A DNA stretch of 64,000 nt from Lysobacter gummosus (lineage in GTDB: Bacteria; Pseudomonadota; Gammaproteobacteria; Xanthomonadales; Xanthomonadaceae). The notes below the pieces were generated by a model. The model was not told the origin of the DNA. It ran no database searches and was given only the letters and a program-made list of their open reading frames with translations. Positions 52,283 through 61,903 of the stretch are shown piece after piece. The translations under genes were made by a program, and so were the position numbers. The stretch's first letter is position 1, and every line of letters begins with the position of its first letter. The stretch covers positions 5,952,001-6,016,000 of the forward strand of contig NZ_CP011131.1 in the NCBI RefSeq assembly GCF_001442805.1, in the 5' to 3' direction.

Positions 52283-53617
52283 CTAGAGCGCGCGGCGACG
52301 TCGCAAGCTCAGCACGCCGTACAAGGCCACCAGCACGATCAGCGACACCACGATCGCCGCCCATTGCGCCGGCGTCATCGTCGCCAGGATCGCGGCCAGG
52401 ATCGCCACCGCCAGCAACGGCATCGGCCAGCTGCCGCCGGGCAGGCGGAACGGTTCGCCGGCGCCGCGCAGATCCAGTGCCTGCGCGCGCCACGCGGCCA
52501 CCGACACCGCCGCGAACAGCAGGCAGGTCGCGCCGCCGGAGATCAGCGCCAGGGTTTCGAAGTTGCCGATCAGGGCCAGCATCAGGGCGATGCCGGCGTG
52601 CGCGGCCAGCGCCGTCCGCGGCACGTGGTAGCGCGCGTCGACGCGGCCGAAGCCGCGCGGCAGGAATCCGTCGCGGCCCAGCGCGAACAGCAGCCGCGAG
52701 GACGAGAACAGGTTGCCCATCAGGAACCCGGCCATCGACACGCTCGCGGTCAGCAGCAGCAACGCGCGCCCGGGCGGCCAGATCGCGCCGGCCGCGTCGG
52801 CCAGCGGCGCGGTGCTGCCCGGCAGGCGCGGCCCCAGCATGCCCTGGCAGACGATCTGGATGCCGATGTACAGCAGCACCACGGCCAAGATCGCCGACAA
52901 GGTCGCGCGCGGCACATGGCGCGAGGGATCGCGCACCTCGCCGGTCGGCACCAGCGCGGTCTGCATGCCCGAGTAGGCGAACACCACCAGCACCATCGAT
53001 GAACCCAGCGCGCCCCACGACGCATCTGCGGCGAATCCCACGTACCGCCAGTCCACCAGCAGCAGCCCGAAGCCGGTGAACAGGAACAGCGGGGTGAGCT
53101 TCAGGCCGGCCAGCAACACGATCGTGCGCGCGCCGAGCCTGACCCCGAAGGCGTTGAGCGCGAACAACAGCGCATAAGCCGCGGCGATGAACAGCGCGCG
53201 CGGCTGCGGCTCGCGCAGGACGCTCCAGGCATTGCCGGCCTGCTCGGCCAGCGCCGCGGCGACGCCCGCGCTGGACAGCACATTGCAGAACCACATCAGC
53301 GCGCCGGCCAGGAATCCGGCGAACGGTCCGAACGCCGCGCCGACGAAGGTGTACGGCCCGCCGGTCGCCGATGCGCGGCTGCCGATCGCCGAGAAGCACA
53401 GCGCGATCGGCACGATCGCGATCGCCCCGGCCACGAACACCAGCGGCGCGCTCGTGCCCATGCGCCCCATCAACAGCGCCGGCAGCATGAAGATGCCGGC
53501 GCCGACGATGATGTTGATGATCGAGGCGCCGAGCTGGAACGGCCCCAGCGCGCGGACCAGGGCGGCTTCGCCCTGCAGGATCGAAGGCGAGGCAGGCGGA
53601 ACGGGTGATGCGGTCAT
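52283..53617 (-). CDS. APC-family amino acid permease
   Basis: 444 residues; GGGAAG lies 5 nt before the ATG at 53617. APC superfamily transporter with about 12 membrane helices. The start QLGASIINIIVGAGIFMLPA matches the family helix 1 with its unwound GAGIF segment; ATGGPYTFVGAAFGP, FAYSGMQTALVPTGEVRDPS and FALGRDGFLPRGFGRVDARY follow. It would take up an amino acid or amine by proton or solute exchange. Single gene between repeats and the efflux operon. Confidence 0.9.
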   Translation of the reverse strand: MTASPVPPASPSILQGEAALVRALGPFQLGASIINIIVGAGIFMLPALLMGRMGTSAPLVFVAGAIAIVPIALCFSAIGSRASATGGPYTFVGAAFGPFAGFLAGALMWFCNVLSSAGVAAALAEQAGNAWSVLREPQPRALFIAAAYALLFALNAFGVRLGARTIVLLAGLKLTPLFLFTGFGLLLVDWRYVGFAADASWGALGSSMVLVVFAYSGMQTALVPTGEVRDPSRHVPRATLSAILAVVLLYIGIQIVCQGMLGPRLPGSTAPLADAAGAIWPPGRALLLLTASVSMAGFLMGNLFSSSRLLFALGRDGFLPRGFGRVDARYHVPRTALAAHAGIALMLALIGNFETLALISGGATCLLFAAVSVAAWRAQALDLRGAGEPFRLPGGSWPMPLLAVAILAAILATMTPAQWAAIVVSLIVLVALYGVLSLRRRRAL

Positions 53618-53741
53618 GGGACTTCCCGGCGGATCGGCCGCAGCCTCGCATGGCGGCTGGGGAAAGGGGAGATGAGGTGCGGCAAAGGCGACGAGGATCG
53701 CAGTCGGCGATGTTGTTGTTGCCGTTGCTGTTGCTGTTGCT

Positions 53742-53870
53742 GTTCCCCCCTTTGAAAAAGGGGGGCAGGGGGGATTCGCTTTTGCTTTAAAAAACCCCCG
53801 CCGAAGTTCGCTGCCAGTCGCGGGCAAAAGCAAATCCCCCCCTAGCCCCCCTTTTTCAAAGGGGGGAACT
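53742..53870. repeat. Composite palindromic repeat (CCCCCTTT family) with GTT/GCT run
   Basis: Two hairpin units, GTTCCCCCCTTTGAAAAAGGGG... at 53742-53766 and CCCCCCTTTTTCAAAGGGGGG at 53845-53866, flank a core with GCTTTTGCTTTAAAAAAC and GGGCAAAAGCAAATCCCCC. It is preceded at 53710-53741 by a short GTT/GCT tandem run. Fills the gap upstream of the permease gene, behind the LysR gene. Confidence 0.8.
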
Positions 53871-53899
53871 GTTTCGCGGGGGCGGGGCGTTCGTCTCCC

Positions 53900-54793
53900 T
53901 CACATCTGCTCGCGCATGAAATCCACGAACACCCGCAACTTCGTCGGCAACTGCTTGCGCGCCGGGTAATAGATGTAGAACCCCGGAAACGGCGGCTGAT
54001 AATCGCCCAGCACCTCGACCAGCCGCCCCGCGCGCACATCCTCGCGCGCGATCGGCTCGAACAACTGCGCCATGCCCAGGCCCGCGCGCGCGGCGCTGAG
54101 GATCATCATGCCGTCGTTGAAGATCAGCCGCCCTTCCACGTCCACTTCGAAATCGCGGCCGTCGCGGCCGAACTCCCACGGATACAGGCGCCGGCTGCCC
54201 GGCAGGCGCAGGCGGATGCATTCGTGGCCGACCAGTTCCTGCGGCGTGCGCGGCTTGTCGCGATGCTCGAAATACCCCGGCGTGGCCACGATCACCTGCC
54301 GCTGCATGCCGCCGACCGGCAACGCGATCATGTCGCGCGCCAGGCATTCGCCGAGCCGGATGCCGGCATCGAAGCCGCCGGCGACCAGATCGGCCAGCGT
54401 GTCATCGGCGAACAACTCCACCTCCAGCTCGGGATAGCGCGCGAGGAATTCCGGCAGCCGCGGCTCGACCAGCACCTTCGCCGCGGTGCGTCCGACATTG
54501 ATGCGCAGGCGGCCGGTGGGACGATGGCGAACCGCGTCGAGGTCGTCGAACGCGGCCTCGATCTGCGCCAGCCCCGGGCCGATCTGATCGAGGAAGCGCG
54601 CCCCGTGCTCGGTCAGGCCGACCTGACGGGTGGTGCGGTTGAGCAGGCGCACGCCGAGCTTGCTCTCCAGGCCGCGGACGGTCTGCGACAGCGCCGACGG
54701 CGAGACCTCCAGCTCGGCCGCGGCACGGGTGAAGCTGCCGAAATGGGCGACGCGGGCGAACGCCAAAACAGCAGGCAGAGGATGAGCGGCCAT
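53900..54793 (-). CDS. LysR-family transcriptional regulator
   Basis: 297 residues; GGAGG lies 6 nt before the ATG at 54793 (an in-frame upstream start is less supported). Winged helix-turn-helix at residues 1-60: [40 protein letters not shown] and [15 protein letters not shown]. The C-terminal substrate-binding domain is of the subgroup regulating oxidoreductases ([20 protein letters not shown]). It is divergent from the aldo/keto reductase gene with a palindrome between, so it probably activates that gene in response to its substrate. Confidence 0.94.
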   Translation of the reverse strand: MAAHPLPAVLAFARVAHFGSFTRAAAELEVSPSALSQTVRGLESKLGVRLLNRTTRQVGLTEHGARFLDQIGPGLAQIEAAFDDLDAVRHRPTGRLRINVGRTAAKVLVEPRLPEFLARYPELEVELFADDTLADLVAGGFDAGIRLGECLARDMIALPVGGMQRQVIVATPGYFEHRDKPRTPQELVGHECIRLRLPGSRRLYPWEFGRDGRDFEVDVEGRLIFNDGMMILSAARAGLGMAQLFEPIAREDVRAGRLVEVLGDYQPPFPGFYIYYPARKQLPTKLRVFVDFMREQM

Positions 54794-54825
54794 TAAAGCC
54801 TCCGAAGCCAGGACAGTCGGCCCAA

Positions 54826-54846
54826 TTATGAAGCAAACCTTCATAA
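54826..54846. promoter_or_regulatory. Palindromic LysR operator
   Basis: TTATGAAG CAAAC CTTCATAA is a perfect 8-bp inverted repeat with a 5-bp centre, in the 175-bp divergent region. The size and AT-rich ends fit a LysR recognition site, which characteristically is an interrupted palindrome containing T-N11-A. Confidence 0.7.
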
Positions 54847-54968
54847 GCCATTCGGACAACGCCGGTTTTTCAATCAATCGCGCGAGCCTAGAGTTCACAC
54901 CACGCCCCACCGGGCGCCGCGGCCCCTCCCCCACGGCCGCGCACTGCCTTCCGATCAGGAGACCCACC

Positions 54969-55970
<1,002 letters not shown>

Positions 55971-55980
55971 TCGCCGCTCG

Positions 55981-56018
55981 ACGGGCCGGGGCGCTTGCGC
56001 TCCGGCCCGTTGTTTTTT
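55981..56018 (+). terminator. Rho-independent terminator after the aldo/keto reductase
   Basis: ACGGGCCGG...CCGGCCCGT stem with a GCGC/GCTC inner part, followed by TGTTTTTT. Confidence 0.85.
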
Positions 56019-56052
56019 GCTCAGCCAAAAATTAAGAACAAGCGCGTCAGAT

Positions 56053-56191
56053 CGCCCCCTTTAAAAAAGGGGGCGGCGCCCGGCGCCACCACGAAGTCGA
56101 ACCGATGCGAATAGCGCGGGGGATTTGCTTTTGCTTTCGGTGAAGCAAAAGCAAATCCCCCCTGCCCCCCTTTTTTCAAAGGGGGGAACAG
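56053..56191. repeat. Composite palindromic repeat (CCCCCTTT family)
   Basis: Complete copy: GCCCCCTTTAAAAAAGGGGGC hairpin, GGCGCCCGGCGCC, then a perfect 19-bp stem (GGGGGATTTGCTTTTGCTT at 56118-56136, complement at 56143-56161, loop TCGGTG) and a second CCCCCC...GGGGGG hairpin ending GGGGGGAACAGCAACAG. No coding capacity. Confidence 0.85.
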
Positions 56192-56334
56192 CAACAGCGG
56201 TGACTGGGCGCGCCGGGATCGAAGTTCAGTTGGATGCGCAACCGTGTGCTGCATGCACTCATGCCGCCTGGAGATATCGCCCCACGCCGATACGTCTTAG
56301 CATCGACTGCCTTGTTCACTGCACGGAGTCCGCG

Positions 56335-57654
56335 ATGCCCCGGTTCGATCGTCTGCCGCTGTCGGTGTCGGCCCTGTGCCTGGCCGCCGCGTTGCCCGCG
56401 GCCGCGTCGGCGCAAGCCGCCGATCCGGCCCGCATCGCCCAGGCCGCGCAACAGGTGCAGCCGCAGGTCGTGGCCTGGCGCCGCGACATCCACCAGCATC
56501 CCGAACTCGGCCAGCACGAAGTGCGCACCGCCAAGCTGATCGCCGATCAGTTGCGCAAACTCGGCCTGCAGCCGCGCGCCGGCATCGCCCACACCGGCGT
56601 GACCGCGGTGCTCAAGGGCGGCAAGCCGGGGCCGAAGATCGCCATCCGCGCCGACATGGACGCGCTGCCGGTGACCGAACCGGCCGGGCTGGCATTCGCG
56701 TCCAAGGTCACCGCCGACTATCGCGGCCAGCCGGTCGGCGTCATGCACGCCTGCGGCCACGACGCCCACGTGGCGATCCTGCTCGGGGTGGCGACGGCGC
56801 TGGCGGCGCAGAAGGATCAACTGCCGGGCGAGGTGATGTTCGTGTTCCAGCCGGCCGAGGAAGGTCCGCCGACGGCGGGCGAGCCGTTCGGCGCCAAGCT
56901 GATGCTCGACGAGGGTGTGTTCAAGGATTTCAAACCCGAAGCCGTGTTCGGCCTGCACGTATGGGCCGGCTTGAACGTGGGCCAGGTCGGGTATCGCAGC
57001 GGGCCGATGCTGGCCAGCGCCGACGAATGGAGCCTGACCGTGCGCGGCAAGCAGACGCACGGCTCGCGGCCGTGGGACGGCGTGGATCCGATCACCGTCG
57101 GCGCGCAGATCCTGCTCGCCAGCCAGAGCCTGATCGCGCGCCAGGTCAATATCGCCGCGACGCCGGTGGTGCTGACCGCCGGCCAGTTCAACAGCGGCGT
57201 GCGTTTCAACATCATTCCCGACGAAGCCAGGCTGGTCGGCACCCTGCGCACCTTCGACGCCGGCGTGCGCGAGGACGTGATCGCGCGCCTGCGCCGCACC
57301 GCCGACGACTACGCGCACGCGGCCGGCGCCACCGCCGAATTGCAGGTGGTCAATAACGCGCCGGCCACCGTCAACGACCCGGCGCTGACCCGGCGCGTGC
57401 TGCCCTCGCTGCAGCGCGCGGCCGGCGAGAGCAACGTCGCCGAATCCGGACTGGTGACGGTGGCCGAGGACTTCTCGCAGTTCGCCAACACCGTGCCGGG
57501 CTTCTATTTCTTCGTCGGCTCGACCGCGAAGGGAAGCGACGCGGCGAAGGCGCCGATCAACCATTCGCCGAACTTCATGCTCGACGAAGGCGCGCTGGAC
57601 GTCGGCACCCAGACCATGCTGCAGGTCGCGCTGGATTACCTGCACGGGCCTTGA
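56335..57654 (+). CDS. Exported M20D amidohydrolase (hippurate hydrolase-like)
   Basis: 439 residues; GGAG lies 8 nt before the ATG at 56335. Signal peptide (LPLSVSALCLAAALPAAASA, ASA-QA). M20D peptidase/amidohydrolase: RRDIHQHPELGQHEVRTA, metal ligands in MHACGHDAHVAILLG, FQPAEEG, the dimerisation-domain His in GKQTHGSRPWDG, and the last ligand in NHSPNF. Family members release the acyl group from N-acyl amino acids, including hippurate. Periplasmic location makes it distinct from cytosolic amidohydrolases. It is paralogous to the gene at 58691. Confidence 0.93.
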   Translation: MPRFDRLPLSVSALCLAAALPAAASAQAADPARIAQAAQQVQPQVVAWRRDIHQHPELGQHEVRTAKLIADQLRKLGLQPRAGIAHTGVTAVLKGGKPGPKIAIRADMDALPVTEPAGLAFASKVTADYRGQPVGVMHACGHDAHVAILLGVATALAAQKDQLPGEVMFVFQPAEEGPPTAGEPFGAKLMLDEGVFKDFKPEAVFGLHVWAGLNVGQVGYRSGPMLASADEWSLTVRGKQTHGSRPWDGVDPITVGAQILLASQSLIARQVNIAATPVVLTAGQFNSGVRFNIIPDEARLVGTLRTFDAGVREDVIARLRRTADDYAHAAGATAELQVVNNAPATVNDPALTRRVLPSLQRAAGESNVAESGLVTVAEDFSQFANTVPGFYFFVGSTAKGSDAAKAPINHSPNFMLDEGALDVGTQTMLQVALDYLHGP

Positions 57655-57657
57655 GGC

Positions 57658-58395
57658 ATGGATGAAATCGCGCCAGGACGCGCCACACACATCGCGAACG
57701 ACACCGCGGGCGATGCGAATTCGCCGCCCGCCACCGTCGCATCCGCGCCACTGCGGTTGAGCGGGCAAGTGCGCGAACTGGAACGCGCGATCGAGTCCAT
57801 CCGCCGCCCCGGCCATGGCGTGCTGACCCAATTCGCGGTCTACCGCTTCCGCCTCGATCGCCTGCGTCTGGCTTTCTACGCACCGATGTCGCAGGACCAA
57901 TACGCGCCATCGCCGCTGAGCGAAAGCGACCGCGTGGACGTGATCGCGCAGCGCTATGCCGCGCAACGGTCTGACGACGATGGGAGAGCGGACGACGGCG
58001 TGGTCCTGGCGCTGGATAACCGCGAGAACGGTCGCCGCTACGTTTGCCACAGCATCTTCCGTTGGATGGTCCTGGACCTCGCGCCGGTCGGCTACACCCC
58101 GCGCATGCTGGGCGAGGCGCTGTACTGGACCGTGGGGCTGTCGGTGGCGGCCCTCGCGGCGATCATCGGATTGGACGCGGTCTTGCCGTCGGGTCGATCG
58201 TGGTCGTGGCTGCTCGGCGACTGCCTGTGGGCGATCGCGCTGGTCGATGCGCTGATCTGGGTGCCGGTGGCGGTCTTGCAGCTGCGCTGGCGATTGGGGC
58301 GGCCGACCCGGCGTCAGGCCTATACCGAGCAGGTCTATGCCGCGATCGGATTCGGGTCGGCATTGCGGCCGGTGGCGGGGTTGGTTGAGTTGTAG
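57658..58395 (+). CDS. Two-TM membrane protein of unknown function (paralogue of the gene at 9469)
   Basis: 245 residues. Starts 3 nt after the amidohydrolase stop, so co-transcribed. The soluble N-terminal domain shows VYRFRLDRLRLAFYAPM and DRVDVIAQRYAAQR; two hydrophobic segments follow (WTVGLSVAALAAIIGLDAVL and CLWAIALVDALIWVPVAVLQ). The C-terminus EQVYAAIGFGSALRPVAG matches the end of the 9469-10104 product. No known domain recognised. A GAGG is too close to the ATG to be its ribosome binding site, so the start is uncertain. Confidence 0.72.
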   Translation: MDEIAPGRATHIANDTAGDANSPPATVASAPLRLSGQVRELERAIESIRRPGHGVLTQFAVYRFRLDRLRLAFYAPMSQDQYAPSPLSESDRVDVIAQRYAAQRSDDDGRADDGVVLALDNRENGRRYVCHSIFRWMVLDLAPVGYTPRMLGEALYWTVGLSVAALAAIIGLDAVLPSGRSWSWLLGDCLWAIALVDALIWVPVAVLQLRWRLGRPTRRQAYTEQVYAAIGFGSALRPVAGLVEL

Positions 58396-58509
58396 GTCGG
58401 TGGAGCGAGGGCCAGTATCCGTTTCGCGTCGTCTCATGGCGGCTTCTGCGATTGCTTTCGCGGTCCCCGTCCGCGCGTGTTCCTTCCACCGTCCGCGAAC
58501 ATTTCTACT

Positions 58510-58535
58510 GTCATTCCCGCGAACGCGGGAATGAC
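58510..58535. repeat. REP-like palindrome
   Basis: GTCATTCCCGCG / AA / CGCGGGAATGAC, a perfect 12-bp stem with 2-nt centre. Same core as the inverted pair at 37376-37460. Lies in the 295-bp gap between the membrane protein and the second amidohydrolase; it may terminate or stabilise the upstream transcript. Confidence 0.85.
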
Positions 58536-58690
58536 GGGATGGCCAGTGACGCGAGGATTTGTCCAGACCTCGCACTTGGCGAGGTAAGGCCCGAATCCAA
58601 GCCCGTCGCCCCGCAAAGCCGACCAACGTCGCGCATCCCCACCCGCCGCCATCGGCTAGCATCGGACCTTTCCCGCCCGGAGTCCCGTCG

Positions 58691-60025
58691 ATGAAGCGTC
58701 CGCTGTCCGTCGCGTTGCGTTGCGCCCTGAGTTTCAGCGTCCTCGCCGCCCTGCCGCTGGCCGCCGCCGCGCAATCGGGCGAACGGCCCGAGGTCGCTTC
58801 GGCCGCCGCCAAGGTCAAGGCCGACGTGGTCACCTGGCGCCGCGACTTCCACGAGCATCCGGAGCTGTCCAACCGCGAGGAGCGCACCTCGGCCAAGGTC
58901 GTCGAGCACCTGCGCAAGCTCGGCCTGAAGCCGCGCACCGGTATCGCCCGCCACGGTGTGGTCGCGATCATCGAAGGCGGCAAGCCCGGCCCGAAGATCG
59001 CCCTGCGCGCCGACATGGACGCGCTGCCGGTGACCGAGCAGGTCGATCTGCCGTTCGCATCCAAGGCCACCGCGACCTTCCGCGGCGAAACCGTCGGCGT
59101 CATGCACGCCTGCGGCCACGACGCCCACACCAGCATCCTGCTCGGCATCGCCGATGCGCTGGTGGCGATGAAGAAAGACCTGCCGGGCCAGGTGATGCTG
59201 GTGTTCCAGCCGGCCGAGGAAGGTGCGCCGGCCAACGAGGAAGGCGGCGCCTCGCTGATGCTCAAGGACGGTCTGTTCAAGGACTACAAGCCCGAGGCCA
59301 TGTTCGGCCTGCACGTGTTCTCGACCTTGCCGGCCGGCCAGCTCGGCGTGCGCCAGGGGCCGCTGATGGCGGCGTCGGACCGTTTCAGCATCAAGATCAA
59401 GGGCCGCCAGACCCACGGCTCGGCGCCGTGGGCCGGCGTGGACCCGATCGTCGCCGCGGCCGACGTGATCGGCAGCGCGCAGACCATCGTCAGCCGCCGC
59501 ACCAACATCGCCAAGCTGCCGGCGGTGGTGACCTTCGGCGCGATCAAGGGCGGCATCCGCTACAACATCATTCCCGACGAAGTGGAGATGGTCGGCACCA
59601 TCCGCACTTTCGACGAAGGCATGCGCCAGGCGATCTTCAAAGATCTCAAGAACGTCGCCGAGCACGTCAGCCTGGCCCACGGCGCCCACGCCGAAAGCCA
59701 GGTGCCCGATCAGGACGGCAATCCGGTCACCTACAACGACCCGGCGCTGACCGCGCGCATGCTGCCCAGCCTCAAGGCCGTGGCCGGCGACAAGAACGTG
59801 ATCGAGATGCCGCTGGTGATGGGCGCGGAGGATTTCTCCTACTACGCCAAGGAAGTCCCGGCGATGTTCTTCTTCGTCGGCGCGACCGAGCCGGGCGTGG
59901 ATCCGTCCACGGCGCCCAGCAATCATTCGCCCAAGTTCAAGCTCGATGAGAGCTCGCTGGATGTGGGGTTGCGGGCGATGCTGCAGGTGACTTTGGATTA
60001 TTTGAATGGGGCCAAGGCGGGTTGA
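58691..60025 (+). CDS. Exported M20D amidohydrolase (second paralogue)
   Basis: 444 residues; GGAG lies 9 nt before the ATG at 58691. Signal peptide (LRCALSFSVLAALPLAAAAQ). The M20D metal sites match the 56335 copy: RRDFHEHPELSNREER, MHACGHDAHTSILLG, FQPAEEGAPANEEGG, GRQTHGSAPWAG and NHSPKF. Roughly half of the residues match its paralogue by eye, so it is an old duplication with probably different substrate choice. Periplasmic N-acyl amino acid hydrolase by family. Confidence 0.93.
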   Translation: MKRPLSVALRCALSFSVLAALPLAAAAQSGERPEVASAAAKVKADVVTWRRDFHEHPELSNREERTSAKVVEHLRKLGLKPRTGIARHGVVAIIEGGKPGPKIALRADMDALPVTEQVDLPFASKATATFRGETVGVMHACGHDAHTSILLGIADALVAMKKDLPGQVMLVFQPAEEGAPANEEGGASLMLKDGLFKDYKPEAMFGLHVFSTLPAGQLGVRQGPLMAASDRFSIKIKGRQTHGSAPWAGVDPIVAAADVIGSAQTIVSRRTNIAKLPAVVTFGAIKGGIRYNIIPDEVEMVGTIRTFDEGMRQAIFKDLKNVAEHVSLAHGAHAESQVPDQDGNPVTYNDPALTARMLPSLKAVAGDKNVIEMPLVMGAEDFSYYAKEVPAMFFFVGATEPGVDPSTAPSNHSPKFKLDESSLDVGLRAMLQVTLDYLNGAKAG

Positions 60026-60051
60026 GAGGCAGCTGCCCTAACGCCCTGGAA

Positions 60052-60540
60052 CGCCGGCGGACACGAACCTTTGCCCCCTTTGGAAAAGGGGACGAGCGCC
60101 CGGCGAAACCGGGTCGGCTGGACTTAGATTGGAGCGCGGGGGATTTGCTCTTGGCGGTGACACGCTGCGATCGGAACGCAAAAGCAAATCCCCCCTAGCC
60201 CCCCTTTTTCAAAGGGGGGAACTGTTCGACAGCGGCGGGGAAATCGCCGGCGGACACGAATCTTTGCCCCCTTTGGAAAAGGGGGCGAGCGCCCGGCGAA
60301 ACCGGGTCAGCTGGACTTAGATTGGAGCGCGGGGGATTTGCTCTTGGCGGTGACACGCTGCGATCGGAACGCAAAAGCAAATCCCTCCTAGCCCCCCTTT
60401 TTCAAAGGGGGGAACTGTTCGACAGCGGCGGGGAAATCGCCGGCGGACACGAATCTTTGCCCCCTTTGAAAAAGGGGGCGAGCGCCCGGCGGAGCCGGGT
60501 CGGCTGGGTTTAGATCGGAGCGCGGGGGATTTGCTCTTGC
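60052..60540. repeat. Tandem array of a 193-bp composite palindromic repeat
   Basis: Units start at 60052, 60245 and 60438 (period exactly 193 bp): two full copies and a 103-bp partial third. Each unit has CGCCGGCGGACACGAA, a CCCCCTTT.GAAAAGGGG hairpin, GAGCGCCCGGCG, GCGGGGGATTTGCTCTTG, GCAAAAGCAAATCCC and a CCCCCCTTTTTCAAAGGGGGG hairpin ending GAACTGTTCGACAGC. The units differ at only a few positions, so the duplication is recent. No coding capacity. Confidence 0.92.
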
Positions 60541-60574
60541 CGATCCCCCAACCCGAAGCAGCTAAAATCGCCCC

Positions 60575-61387
60575 ATGACCACGCATGACCTCCCTCTCGG
60601 CCGCCACGTCGATTACCCGCGCGAGTACGACGCCTCGCTGCTGTTCCCGATCGCCCGCTCGCTCGGCCGCGCCCACATCGGCCTGAGCGACGACGCCCTG
60701 CCGTTCACCGGTTTCGACCGCTGGAACGCCTACGAACTGAGCTGGCTCGACGCCCGCGGCAAGCCGCGCGTGGCCACCGCGACGGTGACGGTGCCGGCCG
60801 GCTCGCCGCACTTGATCGAATCCAAGTCGCTCAAGCTCTACCTCAACTCGTTCAACTCGACCCGCTTCGACGGCGAGGACATCGTGCGCGCGACCATCGC
60901 CGCCGACCTGTCCGCGGCCGCCGGCGCCCCGGTCGAGGTCGCTTTCGGCCTGCCGTCCATCGGAAATGACGACGGCGCCGAATCGATCGACGAGCTCGAC
61001 GTGGCGATCGACGACTACGGCCCGCCCAACGCCGGCCACCTGCGGGCCGACCCCGGCGCGATCGTGGAAGAAACCTTGACCAGCGCCCTGCTCAAATCCA
61101 ATTGCCCGGTCACCGGCCAGCCCGACTGGGCCCGCGTGATCGTCGCCTACCGCGGCCCGCGCCTGGATCGCGCCGCGCTGCTGCGCTATCTCATCTCGTT
61201 CCGCGATCACGCCGAATTCCACGAACAATGCGTCGAACGCATCCATTCCGACCTGCAAACACACGCCCAGCCGCAATGGCTGTCGGTTCAAGCGCGCTAC
61301 ACCCGGCGCGGCGGTCTGGACATCAATCCGTGGCGCGGCAGTCACGGCCTGGCGCCGCCGCCGGCGGGCCGCGACGAACGGCAGTAA
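60575..61387 (+). CDS. queF: NADPH-dependent preQ0 reductase QueF (bimodular)
   Basis: 270 residues, close to the bimodular E. coli-type QueF (282). It reduces 7-cyano-7-deazaguanine to preQ1 in queuosine synthesis. The N-terminal module has [15 protein letters not shown] (residues 80-94) with the substrate-binding Glu-Ser-Lys; the second has Cys177 in [15 protein letters not shown], forming the thioimide, and [16 protein letters not shown]. No upstream preQ1 riboswitch is visible; instead the tandem repeats end 34 nt before the start. Single-gene unit. Confidence 0.95.
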   Translation: MTTHDLPLGRHVDYPREYDASLLFPIARSLGRAHIGLSDDALPFTGFDRWNAYELSWLDARGKPRVATATVTVPAGSPHLIESKSLKLYLNSFNSTRFDGEDIVRATIAADLSAAAGAPVEVAFGLPSIGNDDGAESIDELDVAIDDYGPPNAGHLRADPGAIVEETLTSALLKSNCPVTGQPDWARVIVAYRGPRLDRAALLRYLISFRDHAEFHEQCVERIHSDLQTHAQPQWLSVQARYTRRGGLDINPWRGSHGLAPPPAGRDERQ

Positions 61388-61544
61388 TCGCCCTCGCACA
61401 GGCCCTACACACGGCTTGTGCCAGGCAGCGGGTCGCGGAATTCGCTCATTCAGTTTCGTCATGAAAGTTCACGCGGGCGCTATGTCTTTTTAACAAGCGC
61501 CATGTCATGTTCCTTTCCGCCACTTCGGCAGGAGCCCTCAACCC

Positions 61545-61853
61545 ATGACTACCCCGGACAAGAAAGCCGATTTTTCCGATGTGCAAGGCGGAGCGTCGAG
61601 CACTGACGAGATCAAACAGAAAGCCGATTTCAGCGACGTGCAAGGCGGCGTGAGCTCGACCGACGAAATTACCGGCGGTGGCGAGCAGACCTACACGGTC
61701 GAGAAGGGCGACACGCTTTCGCATATCGCCAAGCAGTTCTACGGCAAGTCCAGCAAGTGGAACGCGATCTTCGAAGCCAATCGCGACCAGCTCGACGACC
61801 CCGACAAGATCCAGCCCGGCCAGGTTCTCAAGATTCCCGCCGCCAGCGACTGA
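61545..61853 (+). CDS. LysM-domain protein with duplicated N-terminal motif
   Basis: 102 residues, no signal peptide. Residues 7-23 and 26-42 repeat [16 protein letters not shown] almost exactly. A LysM domain follows (residues 48-98): [37 protein letters not shown] and [10 protein letters not shown]. It resembles the YgaU/Kbp group, in which LysM proteins act inside the cell, except that the BON domain is replaced by the tandem motif. The function of the repeat is unknown. Confidence 0.88.
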   Translation: MTTPDKKADFSDVQGGASSTDEIKQKADFSDVQGGVSSTDEITGGGEQTYTVEKGDTLSHIAKQFYGKSSKWNAIFEANRDQLDDPDKIQPGQVLKIPAASD

Positions 61854-61903
61854 TCGCGCGTGCGTTTCAACATCACCTACTTCGTCTTTTCAGGAGATCC
61901 ACC

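Noticed and set aside
50310..53651. A 1113-codon open frame on the minus strand across the MFS and permease genes
   Set aside because: It is an Arg/Ala/Gly-rich out-of-frame shadow created by high GC; the real MFS and APC proteins lie in other frames with clear membrane helices and family motifs.
56176..59280. A 1034-codon open frame antisense to the amidohydrolases
   Set aside because: Both amidohydrolases have complete metal-binding motifs, signal peptides and ribosome binding sites; the antisense frame has no recognisable domain.
60052..60540. CRISPR array
   Set aside because: The repeat period is 193 bp with no short direct repeats and unique spacers, units are nearly identical along their full length, and no cas genes are present.
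60541..60574. preQ1 riboswitch upstream of queF
   Set aside because: Only 34 nt separate the tandem repeats from the start codon, and no pseudoknot-type aptamer pattern is visible.
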